DNA of 64,000 bases from JAPOXR01 sp965214695 (GCA_965214695.1 OZ243967.1:1426001-1490000), one strand, 5' to 3'. Shown: positions 45,730 through 55,240, numbered from the stretch's first letter. The notes: generated by a model not told the origin, from the letters alone. Translations and numbers: made by a program.

Positions 45730-46136
45730 CTTTGTCGTGGTGCGTCCGCCTGCCTTGCCCAGCGAACGTCCCCGGCCTCGCCGGTCAGCGGATGTGTTAT
45801 CCGGCCCTCAGCTTCCACTACGACCGGATGGGCCTTGTTGAATTCTGAATTGCCGTCGAAATTCTGTTCGAATTCGTGCACCTCATCTTGCTGAATGTGA
45901 CGGCGTGCCTTGGTCGCGGGAATACCCAGTGGGAAGGAGCCAAAAGCGACGGACAGTGCGTCAAGCAGGCCGGACTTGCCCATGCCATTATTTCCGACGA
46001 TCAGGGTAAAGCGGCGGTTCAGACCCTGATTCAACTCGTTGAAACCTCTGAAATTTTGTAGTTTCAGACGATTGATCTGCCTTGTCAACGGCCAACAGAT
46101 AGAGCGGGATTCCGGTGTGGAAGTGACCGATTCCAA
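45730..46136 (-). pseudogene. Truncated AAA ATPase (N-terminal part)
   Basis: INRLKLQNFRGFNELNQ and Walker A IVGNNGMGKSGLLDALSVAF, followed by VHEFEQNFDGN, match the N-terminus of SMC/RecF-like AAA proteins found in defence systems. After ~130 residues the frame passes into IS110-derived sequence and the rest of the ATPase (signature, Walker B) is absent. Probably cut off by the insertion or by later deletion. Confidence 0.7.
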
Positions 46137-46220
46137 TCCCTTGTTCGAACCTTCCGGATTTTCGATTGCTGCCCCAGGCTGAAATCCACCCCCTGGTGCA
46201 GGCGTTGTGGATGTCGAAGA

Positions 46221-47333
46221 TCAAGCGAAAGGCAGTGTCGTGACTTCGCCATTGCAGGTTGTGCCGTCGGGGCATTGCACCGTCACCGGTTGGCCGGCAT
46301 CCCAGTGGGCTCGGTCGATGAGGGACAGGCCGACATTGCGTCCGAGGCGGGGCGACCAGGCGGCGCTGGTGACCTGACCGACCTTCCTTCCGTCTCCCTC
46401 GACGGGCCATGGTTCGGCGCAAGCCGGGCACGGATCGCCGCCGAACAGGACGCCGCGGATCTGGCGGGTGATGCCCGTGTCGGCCAGCCTGCGCAGGGCC
46501 TGGCGCCCGAGACAGTCGACGTCTGCGTCAAGGCTGCAGAATCTCTCCAGGCCCATTTCGAGCGGATTGTTCTCAATGGTCATCTCGTTGCCATAGCTGA
46601 GCAACCCGCCCTCGATGCGCTCGATCAAATTGGGGCAGCCGGCGGCCAGGCCATGTGGCTGGCCCGCCTGCCAGATGGCGTCCCAGAGGGCACCGCCGAG
46701 ATCGGCGCCGGCAAGATAGATCTCGAACCCGCCCTGCCGGGAATACCCGGAGCGGGCGATCAGCTGCCGGGTGCCGGCAAAATCGATCCAGCCGAATTTG
46801 AAGTAGCCGATTTTGCGAATTCGGGGCCCGAAAAGGTCGCTCAGAAGCGCTTCCGATCGGGGCCCCTGTATGGCCAGCGGCGAGATGTCGGGCTCGTCGA
46901 CTTCCACCTCCAGCCCCCGGCCGAGCGCCAGGCCCTTGGCGAAGAGCAGCAGGTCTGAATCGGCGATCGACAACCAGAACTGGTCCTCGGCAAGTTTCAG
47001 GAGCACCGGATCGTTGATCATGCCGGCATCTTCATCGGTGATCGGCAGGTAGAGGCAATCGCCGATTCGGGCGCCGGAGATGTCACGCGGCGTCATCCAC
47101 TGCACAAGCCGGGCGGCATCGGGCCCGATGATCCGGATTTGTCGCTGGCAGGCGACGTCCCAGATCTGCACCTGCCGGCGCAGATGCCAGTAATCCTCCT
47201 CGGCCGCGCGGCCATACCCCCGGGGAAAGAGCATGTGGTTGACCACGGAGAAGCCGGTCACGCCGGCCGCCTCGGCCGAGGCCGTGTAGGGGGATCGGCG
47301 CAGGCGGCGGGAGAAGTTCAGCCCGTCAGCCAT
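46221..47333 (-). CDS. GcvT-family methyltransferase, DMSP demethylase (DmdA)-like
   Basis: 370 residues. The N-terminal region FSVVNHMLFPRGY ... EEDYWHLRRQVQIWDVACQR, then ARLVQWMTPRDIS, DEDAGMINDPVLLKLAED, FWLSIADSD and NLIERIEGGLLSYGNEM closely follow DmdA as I remember it. DmdA is the tetrahydrofolate-dependent demethylase that converts DMSP to methylmercaptopropionate. Other aminomethyltransferase-like enzymes share the fold, so the substrate is not certain. ATG 47333 overlaps the previous stop by 8 bases; ATG 47363 would add ten residues. No dmdB/C/D genes are in the window. Confidence 0.68.
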   Translation of the reverse strand: MADGLNFSRRLRRSPYTASAEAAGVTGFSVVNHMLFPRGYGRAAEEDYWHLRRQVQIWDVACQRQIRIIGPDAARLVQWMTPRDISGARIGDCLYLPITDEDAGMINDPVLLKLAEDQFWLSIADSDLLLFAKGLALGRGLEVEVDEPDISPLAIQGPRSEALLSDLFGPRIRKIGYFKFGWIDFAGTRQLIARSGYSRQGGFEIYLAGADLGGALWDAIWQAGQPHGLAAGCPNLIERIEGGLLSYGNEMTIENNPLEMGLERFCSLDADVDCLGRQALRRLADTGITRQIRGVLFGGDPCPACAEPWPVEGDGRKVGQVTSAAWSPRLGRNVGLSLIDRAHWDAGQPVTVQCPDGTTCNGEVTTLPFA

Positions 47334-47676
47334 TCTTGCCGGAACACCACAGCGAATAGCCATGCGGCGACAGGATCAGCGGGATGTGATAGCGGCCCCC
47401 GGCGTCGGGCATGGCGAACCGGACAACGATTTCGTCCATGATGCCCGGCTCGCCGGTGGCCGAGGTCCGGCCGCGCCAATAGGCGCCGGCCTGGAAGATC
47501 ATCTCGTAGCTGGCCGCCGGGTCGGGCCTGGCTACCTCCTGCGCCAGGCGGCCGCCTTCATCTGTCTTCGTGTCAAAGACGGTCTTGCCCGTCTCCAGGT
47601 TGATCAGCCGCACCGCGATGCCACCGGCATGGCTGCCATCGACGCTGTTGAGCGCGTGGGACGAGACAATTGCCAT
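47326..47676 (-). CDS. 5-hydroxyisourate hydrolase/transthyretin-like protein, variant C-terminus
   Basis: 116 residues of the HIUase/transthyretin fold. The catalytic histidines are in SSHALNS and RYHIPLILSPHGYS, and the arginine in TDEGGRL. True HIU hydrolases end in YRGS; this protein ends LWCSGKNG instead, so ring-opening of hydroxyisourate is doubtful. ATG 47676 overlaps the ThDP-enzyme stop (TAATG). No other urate genes are adjacent. Confidence 0.78.
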   Translation of the reverse strand: MAIVSSHALNSVDGSHAGGIAVRLINLETGKTVFDTKTDEGGRLAQEVARPDPAASYEMIFQAGAYWRGRTSATGEPGIMDEIVVRFAMPDAGGRYHIPLILSPHGYSLWCSGKNG

Positions 47677-49406
47677 TATTCGATCGACGCCTTGTCGCGC
47701 TTGTCCGACGTTGCCGCCACGATGGGCGAAATCACGCCGCGGCACTTGACGTTGACGCATGCGGTCCTGCCCGAGGCCATGGCCCGACGCAGGGCAGGCC
47801 CGAGCTGCGCCCGCGTCTCCACCAGTTCGCCATGCCCGCCGAGCCCCTCGAACATGGTGTGAAACGGGATGTCGCGGAAGTCGGTGGCAAAATGCATGCC
47901 GTTTGCAAACAGGCGTTCCTGCTGCTGGCTGATGCAGTCAAGCCCGCCATTGTTGTCGATGACGACCGTGATCGGCAGGTTTTCCTGGAAAGCGACCTCG
48001 ATTGACAACCCGCCGGAGAGGAAGGCCCCGTCGCCCGAGACCACGACGACGTTGCTGTCCGGATGGGTGGCCTTGGCCGAGATGCCGAGGCTGACACCGA
48101 CGCCCAGCAGCGAGTAGTTTCCCGGATGCAGAATGCCGCCAAGCTCCTGTCCGCGCCAGCCGGCCATGTTCACCGCGATCTCGTTCCAGAAATGCGTGTT
48201 GCCGCCGTCAAAGACGAGCCAGTCATCGCCCCCCATCTCGGCCTGGACGTCGAGCCCCAGCTGCAGCGGATGCATCTTGCCTCCGGATGCCTCGTCGGCG
48301 GCGGTCTCGGCGGCGATGTGCTGCTCCCACTCGGCGACCCAGCCGGCGCGACGCTCCTTCTGAAGATCCAACCAGGGCTCCCAGTTCCTGCCGATGCCGC
48401 CAAGCGCCTCCAGGAAGGCGCCGGGATCGGACAGCAGGGTCTCGTCGGCGGCATAGTTGTTGTCCAACTCCTCGGACGAGCCATTCACGCAGACCAGCGT
48501 CGTGTCCCGGCGAAAGAATGGCGGGTTGCCGAAATTCATCTGGTTGTCGAGCCGCCCACCGATCATCAACACCAGGTCGGAGTCGTGGATGGCCGGCTTC
48601 GAGGGGTGGTACTGGTGGAAATCCGCAAGCCCCATATAGGCCTCGCATTGCTCGCCCAGCAGCTTGGCATGATAGGGCACGTTGAAGATGGGGATGCGAA
48701 GCGCCCGCGCCACCGCTTCAAGCCTGGCCTCGGCACCCGACCACCATACGCCGTGTCCGGCGATGATCACCGGTCGCTCGGCCCTGCCGATCATTCCCAG
48801 CAGGCGGTCGAGTTCCGCCGGCTCGGGCCATGCGCGCGGTGCCGGCCGAGCGGCACGGGACCAGGGGCGCTCCTGCCGGCCGACATCCTCGTCGAAGGAC
48901 GAGAACATGATGTCCACGGGAAGGCTGACATGCACCGGCCCCGGATAGCCGGTTGTCGCCGCCTGCCATGCCCGGTCCACCATCTCGCCGATGCGCTCGC
49001 CATCGGTGACCCTGGCAGAATACTTCACCAGTGGCGCGGCGATGGCCACGTCGTCGATTTCCTTGAAACCGCCTGCGCCCTGTCGCTTCTGGGTGGAGGA
49101 ACCGGTCACGAAGATGACCGGCGAGCGCTCGCCGCCGGCCTCGAGCATGGCCGGCACCGCATTGGCGAAGCCCTCGGGTCCGACCAGGCAGACCGCGGGC
49201 TTTCGGGTGATGCGGGCATGGCCGTCGGCAAGATGGCCCGCCACCTGCTCATGCGGACAGTTGATGACCGGCACCTGGCACTGCATGAAACCTTCCAGCG
49301 CCGGGTTGCAGAAGCCGCCGGCCAGGGTGAAGACATGGTCCACGCCCTTTTCCTTCAGCGCCCGCGCCAGCAAACCACCCCCGCGCACCCGATCCGTCTG
49401 CCCCAT
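47676..49406 (-). CDS. Thiamine-pyrophosphate-dependent enzyme (acetolactate-synthase-like)
   Basis: 576 residues with the three-domain ThDP layout. The activating glutamate is in CPHEQVAGHLADGHAR (residue ~53), the central domain begins near RPVIIAGHGVWWSG, and the ThDP/Mg motif is GDGAFLSGG ... NLPITVVIDNNG. Relatives include acetolactate synthase, glyoxylate carboligase, sulfoacetaldehyde acetyltransferase and oxalyl-CoA decarboxylase. A 2-keto acid made by the adjacent 2-hydroxyacid oxidase is a reasonable substrate (inference). Confidence 0.87.
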   Translation of the reverse strand: MGQTDRVRGGGLLARALKEKGVDHVFTLAGGFCNPALEGFMQCQVPVINCPHEQVAGHLADGHARITRKPAVCLVGPEGFANAVPAMLEAGGERSPVIFVTGSSTQKRQGAGGFKEIDDVAIAAPLVKYSARVTDGERIGEMVDRAWQAATTGYPGPVHVSLPVDIMFSSFDEDVGRQERPWSRAARPAPRAWPEPAELDRLLGMIGRAERPVIIAGHGVWWSGAEARLEAVARALRIPIFNVPYHAKLLGEQCEAYMGLADFHQYHPSKPAIHDSDLVLMIGGRLDNQMNFGNPPFFRRDTTLVCVNGSSEELDNNYAADETLLSDPGAFLEALGGIGRNWEPWLDLQKERRAGWVAEWEQHIAAETAADEASGGKMHPLQLGLDVQAEMGGDDWLVFDGGNTHFWNEIAVNMAGWRGQELGGILHPGNYSLLGVGVSLGISAKATHPDSNVVVVSGDGAFLSGGLSIEVAFQENLPITVVIDNNGGLDCISQQQERLFANGMHFATDFRDIPFHTMFEGLGGHGELVETRAQLGPALRRAMASGRTACVNVKCRGVISPIVAATSDKRDKASIE

Positions 49407-49424
49407 TGTGACTCCGTGCTCCCC

Positions 49425-50609
49425 TCAGATCCCCGCCGCCACCTTCAACGGCTGCGGCTGGCTCGCGATCTCGCCTGGCGATGCGCCCTCCTGTTCGAAC
49501 AGGATGCCTGCATGCAGACCGTCGACGGTGCTGACCCCGAGTTGGGCGATGGCGATGTCGATATCTTGCAGGATGAATTCCAGCAACGTCGAAAGCCCCC
49601 TTTCGCCATCGGCCCCGATTGCATACAACGCCGGCCGCCCGATCATGACGAAATCCGCCCCGAGCGCCAGCGCCTTGACCACATCCTCGCCGCTGCGGAT
49701 GCCACTATCGAAAAGCAGCGGCATGTCCGGGCCCAGGGACGCACGGATCTTCGGCAGAAGATCGATGGCGGCCGGCACGCTGTCGAGCTGGCGGCCGCCA
49801 TGGTTCGACACGTAGATGGCATCGACCCCGGCATCGCGGGCACGGCGGGCGTCGCCGGCGCAGGTGATCCCCTTGACGATCAGCCTGCCATCCCAGGCAC
49901 CCCGCAACCTGGCCAGGAAATTCCAGTCGGCGCCAGCCCGCTGGGCGCCGCGGACGAACCTGTCGCCCTTGCCGATATTCTTCGGCGAGGGGATGCCCGC
50001 CCGCAGGGTGGCCAGCGACCAGCGCGGATGGATCATGAAATCCAGCAGGGATGTCGTCGTCAGCCGGAACGGAACGTCGAAGCCGTTGCGCTGATCGCGG
50101 ACCCGCCGTGACACCTGCGGAACATCGACGGTCAGCAACAGGGTGTCGTAGCCGGCATTGCGTGCCCGTTGCACGGTGGCCAGCGACATCTCCTCCGTCG
50201 GACCGAAATACAGCTGGAACCACGCCCCGGCGCCGGCCCAGCCACGCATCTCCTCCAGCGATGTCGAGGCGGCGGAGGATATGCAGACCGGCATGCCGAG
50301 TCGGCATGCCGCCTCGGCCAGCATCCGGTCGGCGCCCGGGCAGACCAGGTTGCACATTCCCATGGGTGCAATGCCGAAGGGGGCGCCGAATTCCTGGCCC
50401 AGGAACGCCGTCGCCAGGCTGCGGGTGGCGACATCCTCCATGACACGCGGCTGCAGGCGGATGCCGTCAAACCGCTCGGTGTTACGGCGGGCGCCTACCT
50501 CCCGTCCGGCAGCGCCGTCGACGAAATCGAAGACCAGCCGAGGCAACCGCCGTCTTGCCAGGCGGCGGGCATCCTCGGTCGAAGCCAGTCTGCACCCCTT
50601 TGCCAGCAT
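49425..50609 (-). CDS. FMN-dependent alpha-hydroxy acid oxidase/dehydrogenase
   Basis: 394 residues. The family opening RRLARRRLPRLVFDFVDGAAG, FMN-phosphate and base-binding segments (IAPMGMCNLVCPGAD, LLLTVDVPQVSRR), substrate lysine in LIVKGITCAGDA, and the active-site motif SNHGGRQLD (His and Arg) are all present, as in lactate and glycolate oxidases. First gene of the four-gene minus operon and divergent from TRAP-2, which may import the hydroxy acid. Confidence 0.9.
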   Translation of the reverse strand: MLAKGCRLASTEDARRLARRRLPRLVFDFVDGAAGREVGARRNTERFDGIRLQPRVMEDVATRSLATAFLGQEFGAPFGIAPMGMCNLVCPGADRMLAEAACRLGMPVCISSAASTSLEEMRGWAGAGAWFQLYFGPTEEMSLATVQRARNAGYDTLLLTVDVPQVSRRVRDQRNGFDVPFRLTTTSLLDFMIHPRWSLATLRAGIPSPKNIGKGDRFVRGAQRAGADWNFLARLRGAWDGRLIVKGITCAGDARRARDAGVDAIYVSNHGGRQLDSVPAAIDLLPKIRASLGPDMPLLFDSGIRSGEDVVKALALGADFVMIGRPALYAIGADGERGLSTLLEFILQDIDIAIAQLGVSTVDGLHAGILFEQEGASPGEIASQPQPLKVAAGI

Positions 50610-50903
50610 TCGGTCACCGGTTCCTGCAAGAAATCAGTTGCGTCAAATCATACAAACGGCACTTCCGTCGCTACCAATCGAATATTGTCGTGCACTCATA
50701 CGCTGGCCCTATATTGGATGCTCCAGGCGCACAGCGGCGGCGATTCATAGGACAACCGAATGGGTAACGAACAGAAATCAATTTGTCGGGTCGGCCGCAT
50801 CCGCAATAGAACCCTGAACCTGGCCTGCGCCTCCGGGCCTGACGCACCGGAGCGCACACGCGGGTCTGATTGCAGCAACAAGCCTGCATACAAGGAGAGT
50901 GAA
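50610..50903. promoter_or_regulatory. Divergent regulatory region, hydroxyacid oxidase / TRAP-2
   Basis: A 294-base gap between divergent starts. AT-rich around 50640-50720, with a possible rightward -10 TATATT near 50710 but a non-ideal -35 spacing. No clear palindrome. Confidence 0.4.
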
Positions 50904-51926
50904 ATGAACGTACTGGTAAAATCCATCCGAAGGGCCGCCGGGGCCGGCATCATGGCCGCCTTGGCGCTTTCGGCATTCGGTGGCAGCATCGCCTCGGCCG
51001 AGGAAATCGTTGCCCGACTTTCGGTGCATTGGGGGCCGAAACACCATAGCGCCATCCATTCCCAGCTCTACGCCGACGAGGTCAACAAGCGGGCCGAAGG
51101 GCGGCTGCGGATCGACGTGTTTCCGGCCGGTCAGTTGTTTGGCATCCGCGAGCAACTGGGTGCGGTGACGTCAGGTGCGGTCGAAATGGGCGGCATCGTT
51201 GCCGTCGTTGCCTTCCCGCCGATCAACAAGAACTTCAATGTCGTGTCGATCTCGGGCATGTTCGACAGCTACGGGGAACAACGCGCCTTCTTCACCGACG
51301 ACCCGGAAGGCCAGGCGGTCTGGAACGACATCACCACGAAGTCGGATTCGGTTCTGCTGATGTACAACCCGGTGGGTCCGGTCATGACCTTCTCGACGCA
51401 GGAGCTCGATGGCGTCGGCTCCATGTCCGGCCTGAAGGCCCGGGCGCTCATCGGCGCCGAACGGCCGATGTGGGAGGCGCTGGGCGCCAACACGGTGTCG
51501 ATGCCAACCGGCGAGGTCTATTCCGGCCTGCAGACCGGGATGATCGACACCATCAACAGCCCGCCAGGATCGATCCGCGCCTTCAGCTGGTGGGAATTCC
51601 TGACGCATGGCCAGAAGCCCTACCAGTATTTTGCCGATGCCTACATCATGGCGAATGCCACCTGGTTCAACGGCCTGCCCGAGGATTTGCAGCAATTGCT
51701 GCTCGAGGTCGGTCGCGAGGTCGGACAGATCTCCACCGACACCATCATGCAGACTGGCGAGGAAACGCTTGCCGAGTTCCAGGAGCGTGGTGGCGTGGTC
51801 AGGACCCTCGAGGGAGCGGCGCTGGCCGAGTTCGAGGAACTCATGGGCACCGAGGTCATGCCGGTGATCGCCGAGACCGTCGATGCCAGCGTGCTCGAGG
51901 CGGCGACGGCCTTCGACCCGAACTGA
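50904..51926 (+). CDS. dctP: TRAP transporter solute-binding protein (DctP family)
   Basis: 340 residues. The signal peptide runs through GIMAALALSAFGGSIASA, then EEIVARLSVHWGPKHHS. DctP core: RLRIDVFPAGQLFGIREQL, the ligand-arginine region GLKARALIG, and GLQTGMIDTINSPP. ATG 50904 has AAGGAGAG; the longer frame would add 48 non-signal residues. First gene of TRAP-2. Confidence 0.9.
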   Translation: MNVLVKSIRRAAGAGIMAALALSAFGGSIASAEEIVARLSVHWGPKHHSAIHSQLYADEVNKRAEGRLRIDVFPAGQLFGIREQLGAVTSGAVEMGGIVAVVAFPPINKNFNVVSISGMFDSYGEQRAFFTDDPEGQAVWNDITTKSDSVLLMYNPVGPVMTFSTQELDGVGSMSGLKARALIGAERPMWEALGANTVSMPTGEVYSGLQTGMIDTINSPPGSIRAFSWWEFLTHGQKPYQYFADAYIMANATWFNGLPEDLQQLLLEVGREVGQISTDTIMQTGEETLAEFQERGGVVRTLEGAALAEFEELMGTEVMPVIAETVDASVLEAATAFDPN

Positions 51927-51934
51927 CGAAACCG

Positions 51935-51960
51935 GGCGGAGGGCGCCCAGGCCCTCCGCC
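51935..51960 (+). other. Hairpin between TRAP-2 binding-protein and permease genes
   Basis: GGCGGAGGGC (51935-51944) and GCCCTCCGCC (51951-51960), a perfect 10-base stem with a GCCCAG loop, starting 8 bases after the dctP stop. No T-run. Confidence 0.55.
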
Positions 51961-51984
51961 TTCACAATTCCGGGTAGCCATTAC

Positions 51985-52503
51985 ATGACGCCGCTGCTGT
52001 CGCTTGCCCGCGCCATCAATGGAGCGCTCGAGAGAATCACTGCCATCACCTCCTCCTGCCTGGCGGCGGTGATGGTGCTGGCGCTGACGGCAAGCGCGGT
52101 CACGCGCTATGTCAGCGGAACCGGCTATGACTGGTTCATCGAACTGCCACCGGCGCTGGTGCCCTGGATGGTGTTTCCCCTGTTCGGGCCACTGCTGCGC
52201 TCGGGCTCCCACATCCAGGTCGATCTGTTGCCGGCCTACCTGCGTGGCAGGGCAGCGTTGTGGCTGAAGCTGTTTGTCTACACGTTGATGATTGCCGGGT
52301 CGGTGATCTTCCTCCAGGCCGGCAACGAGGCCGTCGCCCTGTTTCGCCGCCTTGGCCAGTTGATGGAACTCGAGATCGAGATGCCGATCTGGTGGATGTA
52401 CCTGGCCTTTCCCACCGGCTTTACCATCCTGGCACTGTTTTCAATCGAATTGTGGCTGGAGACGCTGCGGGATCTGCTACGGCCGGACGAGGCGTCCGAA
52501 TGA
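51985..52503 (+). CDS. dctQ: TRAP transporter small permease (DctQ type)
   Basis: 172 residues with four hydrophobic helices; the DctQ core is IELPPALVPWMVFPLFGPLL with the following GSHIQVDLL. ATG 51985 gives a normal-length protein; the longer frame upstream runs through the dctP end and the hairpin. Overlaps dctM by ATGA. Confidence 0.87.
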   Translation: MTPLLSLARAINGALERITAITSSCLAAVMVLALTASAVTRYVSGTGYDWFIELPPALVPWMVFPLFGPLLRSGSHIQVDLLPAYLRGRAALWLKLFVYTLMIAGSVIFLQAGNEAVALFRRLGQLMELEIEMPIWWMYLAFPTGFTILALFSIELWLETLRDLLRPDEASE

Positions 52504-53768
52504 ACGCCGCCGCCACATTGCTGTCCATGCTCCTGCTGCTGCTGTCGGTGCCGATCTTCATGGTTTTCGGCCTCGGCAGCGCCACGGTGGCAATCTGGGG
52601 CATGAACCTGCCATGGTCGACGCTGATCCAGGTCTCGTTCGGCTCGATGACCAAGCATGTGCTGATCGCGGTGCCGCTGTTCATCTTCACCGGCATGGTC
52701 ATGCTACGAGGGGGCGCCGCCGCCCGCCTGGTGCATTTCGCCACCACGCTTGTTGGCCACTGGCCCGGGGGGCTGGGCCTGGCCATGATCCTGGCGATGG
52801 GGTTCTTTGCCGCCTTTTGCGGCTCGATCCTGGCCGCCATCACCGCCATCGGCACCATCATGATCCCCAAGATGGTCGAACAGGGCTATCCCAAGCCATT
52901 CGTGATCGTGCTGGCAGCGTCGGCGGCGTTCCTGGAATCGCTGATCCCGCCATCGAATGCCGCCATCCTGTTCAGCGCCCTCACCGATGTGCCGGTCTCC
53001 CGGACCTTTGCCGCCGGCTTCATACCGGGCCTGGTCCTGCTGGTGCTGCTCTCGATCGTGGTCACCTGGCGCTGCCGCCACCTGCGAAACGCCCATCGCG
53101 CCAGCCTCGGCGAGCGCCTGTCGGCCTTCGTCGCCGCGGTGCCGGGATTGTTCACGCCGGTCATCATCCTGGGCGGCATCTATGCCGGGTTGCTGACACC
53201 CTCCGAATCGGCTGCCACGGCCGGGGTCTGGGCGATCCTGATCGGCATCATCGTCTACCGTGAACTGACGCTGGGCGGCATCATGGATGCCCTCCACCAG
53301 ACGGCCAGGATCACCGCCGTCATCTTCGCCATCATCGCCATGGCGACATTCCTCAGCGTGGTGCTGACCTACAGCCAGGCGCCGCAAAAGATTATTGCCT
53401 ATTTCACCGAGATGGGCGGCACGCCCCTGGCATTCTGGCTCGCTGTCGCCGTGATCTGCCTCATTCTCGGCACCTTCATCGAGATCGTGCCGGTATTCTA
53501 CCTCACGGTGCCGATCTTTGCCGCCCTGGCATTGTCGCTTGGTCTCGATATCCTGCATCTCTACATCGTCTTCGTGGCCTTTGCCGGCATCGGCATGATC
53601 ACGCCGCCGGTTTGTGTCGGCATCTACACCGCTGCCGGTGTTGCCGGGGAAAGCCCGGAAAAGGCGTTTCGGGAAGTGCCGCTCTTCGTGGTGGTCGGCA
53701 TCATATTCGGCGGCATGATGATCGCTTTCCCCCAGGCCGCGACCTGGCTGCCATCGGTGCTGAATTAG
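52500..53768 (+). CDS. dctM: TRAP transporter large permease (DctM type)
   Basis: 422 residues, about 12 TM helices. VPLFIFTGMVMLRGGAA, GFFAAFCGSILAAITAIGTIMIP, LIPPSNAAILFSALTD and ITPPVCVGIYTAAGVAG correspond to the usual DctM motifs. Last gene of TRAP-2. Confidence 0.9.
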   Translation: MNAAATLLSMLLLLLSVPIFMVFGLGSATVAIWGMNLPWSTLIQVSFGSMTKHVLIAVPLFIFTGMVMLRGGAAARLVHFATTLVGHWPGGLGLAMILAMGFFAAFCGSILAAITAIGTIMIPKMVEQGYPKPFVIVLAASAAFLESLIPPSNAAILFSALTDVPVSRTFAAGFIPGLVLLVLLSIVVTWRCRHLRNAHRASLGERLSAFVAAVPGLFTPVIILGGIYAGLLTPSESAATAGVWAILIGIIVYRELTLGGIMDALHQTARITAVIFAIIAMATFLSVVLTYSQAPQKIIAYFTEMGGTPLAFWLAVAVICLILGTFIEIVPVFYLTVPIFAALALSLGLDILHLYIVFVAFAGIGMITPPVCVGIYTAAGVAGESPEKAFREVPLFVVVGIIFGGMMIAFPQAATWLPSVLN

Positions 53769-54802
53769 CGACCGGGATGGGCAAATGCGGATACCCGGCA
53801 CGGCGATGCTGACGGCCTCACTCGTGCGCCGCAAGCTGGCCGGGGCAGGCCCGTGCCGCCTTCCCCCGGCATGTTCCACCAGCATCCGACTGAATCGAGC
53901 CTGGTGGACACTTCCCGGCCTTTCCCACGCCGCGGCCCCAGGCACCTCCCAATCGCCAATGCACCGGCCAGCAGGATCTGCACCCCTGCCTTGGCGGCCC
54001 GCCGAATCTCCGCTCACGCGTTCGGATTGAAGGCGCGCCGCCCGGTGGCGCATGGCCATTGGCAACCCGTCTGGACGGGAGTGCCAATGAGCCACCCCTC
54101 ATCACCAGGCCAGCAAATTCAGGCCGGTCTCACCGGGAAGCAGGGCCAGCACATGGCCTTCATCCATCCCCACACCAGGCTCAACCGACGGCCAAACCCG
54201 ACATGCAGGAATAATTCGGCATCACCTCGCCAACCGGGCACCGGATGATTGGCCATCCCGGCTAGGCCGGGCCCACCGAACGCACCCGGCAACACCTCCG
54301 GAACATCCGGGTATTCGCCGGCCCCGGCAGCCTGCCGGAGCAGAAGTGAGCCGTCAAGATCACCGTGACGAGGCACCGGCAGGTCACGGTCCGGATCAGG
54401 GAGACCAACCGAGTAGTCCGGATATGGCAGTTGATATGCCGGGGAGGCGGCGTAACGGTGTCAGCATGTCAGACGCGGCATTCGCTGCCCCGGCGGACAG
54501 GTGCCAGCATTCGAAGCTCTTTCGCCGCCATTGACACTGCGTTCGATCCAGGGTTGTCGTGCAGGCAGTCGGCCCGGAATCTCCTTGCCACGTGCCGAGC
54601 CGATCCCCAGGGGACGGCCAAGCCTTGATGTTGCCGTCAGCGGGAATGCCTGACCGTCGCGCCGATCAACGGGTGCCTTGAGGAAGAACGCGGCAGGAGA
54701 TGACACAGTCGCTTGCCTGATGCCTCGGGCTGCCTGGAGGCGACGACAAACTGACATTCGGGTGCGGTTGACATAAGGTAGCGCCAAATCGGGGACTGAC
54801 TC
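53769..54802. other. 1.03-kb region without a supported gene
   Basis: Short frames on both strands, including an 85-codon minus frame at 54119-54376, show no family motif and no good ribosome site. GC-rich; base composition does not separate it from the backbone. It lies between TRAP-2 and the decayed toxin-antitoxin cluster and may be old degraded sequence. Confidence 0.35.
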
Positions 54803-55238
54803 ATGAACAGTGTCACGGCCATACGGGAACTCGCTCCGGACGAAGCAGTTGAACAAATTTATGCTGCGCGCAAGCACGATTCCGAATGACTCGATGAATT
54901 TGCCGAATGCATTGACCGCCGCCGCACGGGCCAATCCCCGGCACGGACGCTCGAGGTATGGAGCCTGAGCCAGGCCGAGGCGGCCCGCTACTTTGGAGTG
55001 AGTCGACAGGCAATCGGCAAATGGTTGCATCAAGGGGTCCCTCCGGGACGCTCAATGGCCATCTCGGACCTCGCCGCCGCAACCGACCTCCTCGTGCGAT
55101 ATCTCGAGCGAGATCGAGTCCCGGCGGTCGTGCGCAGGCCGATACGGACGCCTGATGGACTTGCTGCAACAGGGTGACACGCGGACGTTGCTTGCAACCT
55201 GCCGCGACATGTTTCGGTTCGAGCACACATACGCCTGA
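54803..55238 (+). pseudogene. Xre/MbcA-like antitoxin, inactivated (stop and frameshift)
   Basis: ATG 54803 opens a frame that stops at TGA 54887-54889, yet the same frame continues with a clear HTH: LSQAEAARYFGVSRQAIGKW, followed by AISDLAAATDLLVRYLERDR and VPAVVRRPI. Near 55151-55155 the reading must shift by one base, after which MDLLQQGDTRTLLATCRDMF ends at TGA 55236-55238, two bases before the RES gene. This is the antitoxin of a RES-type toxin pair with at least two lesions. Confidence 0.75.
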
Positions 55239-55240
55239 CA

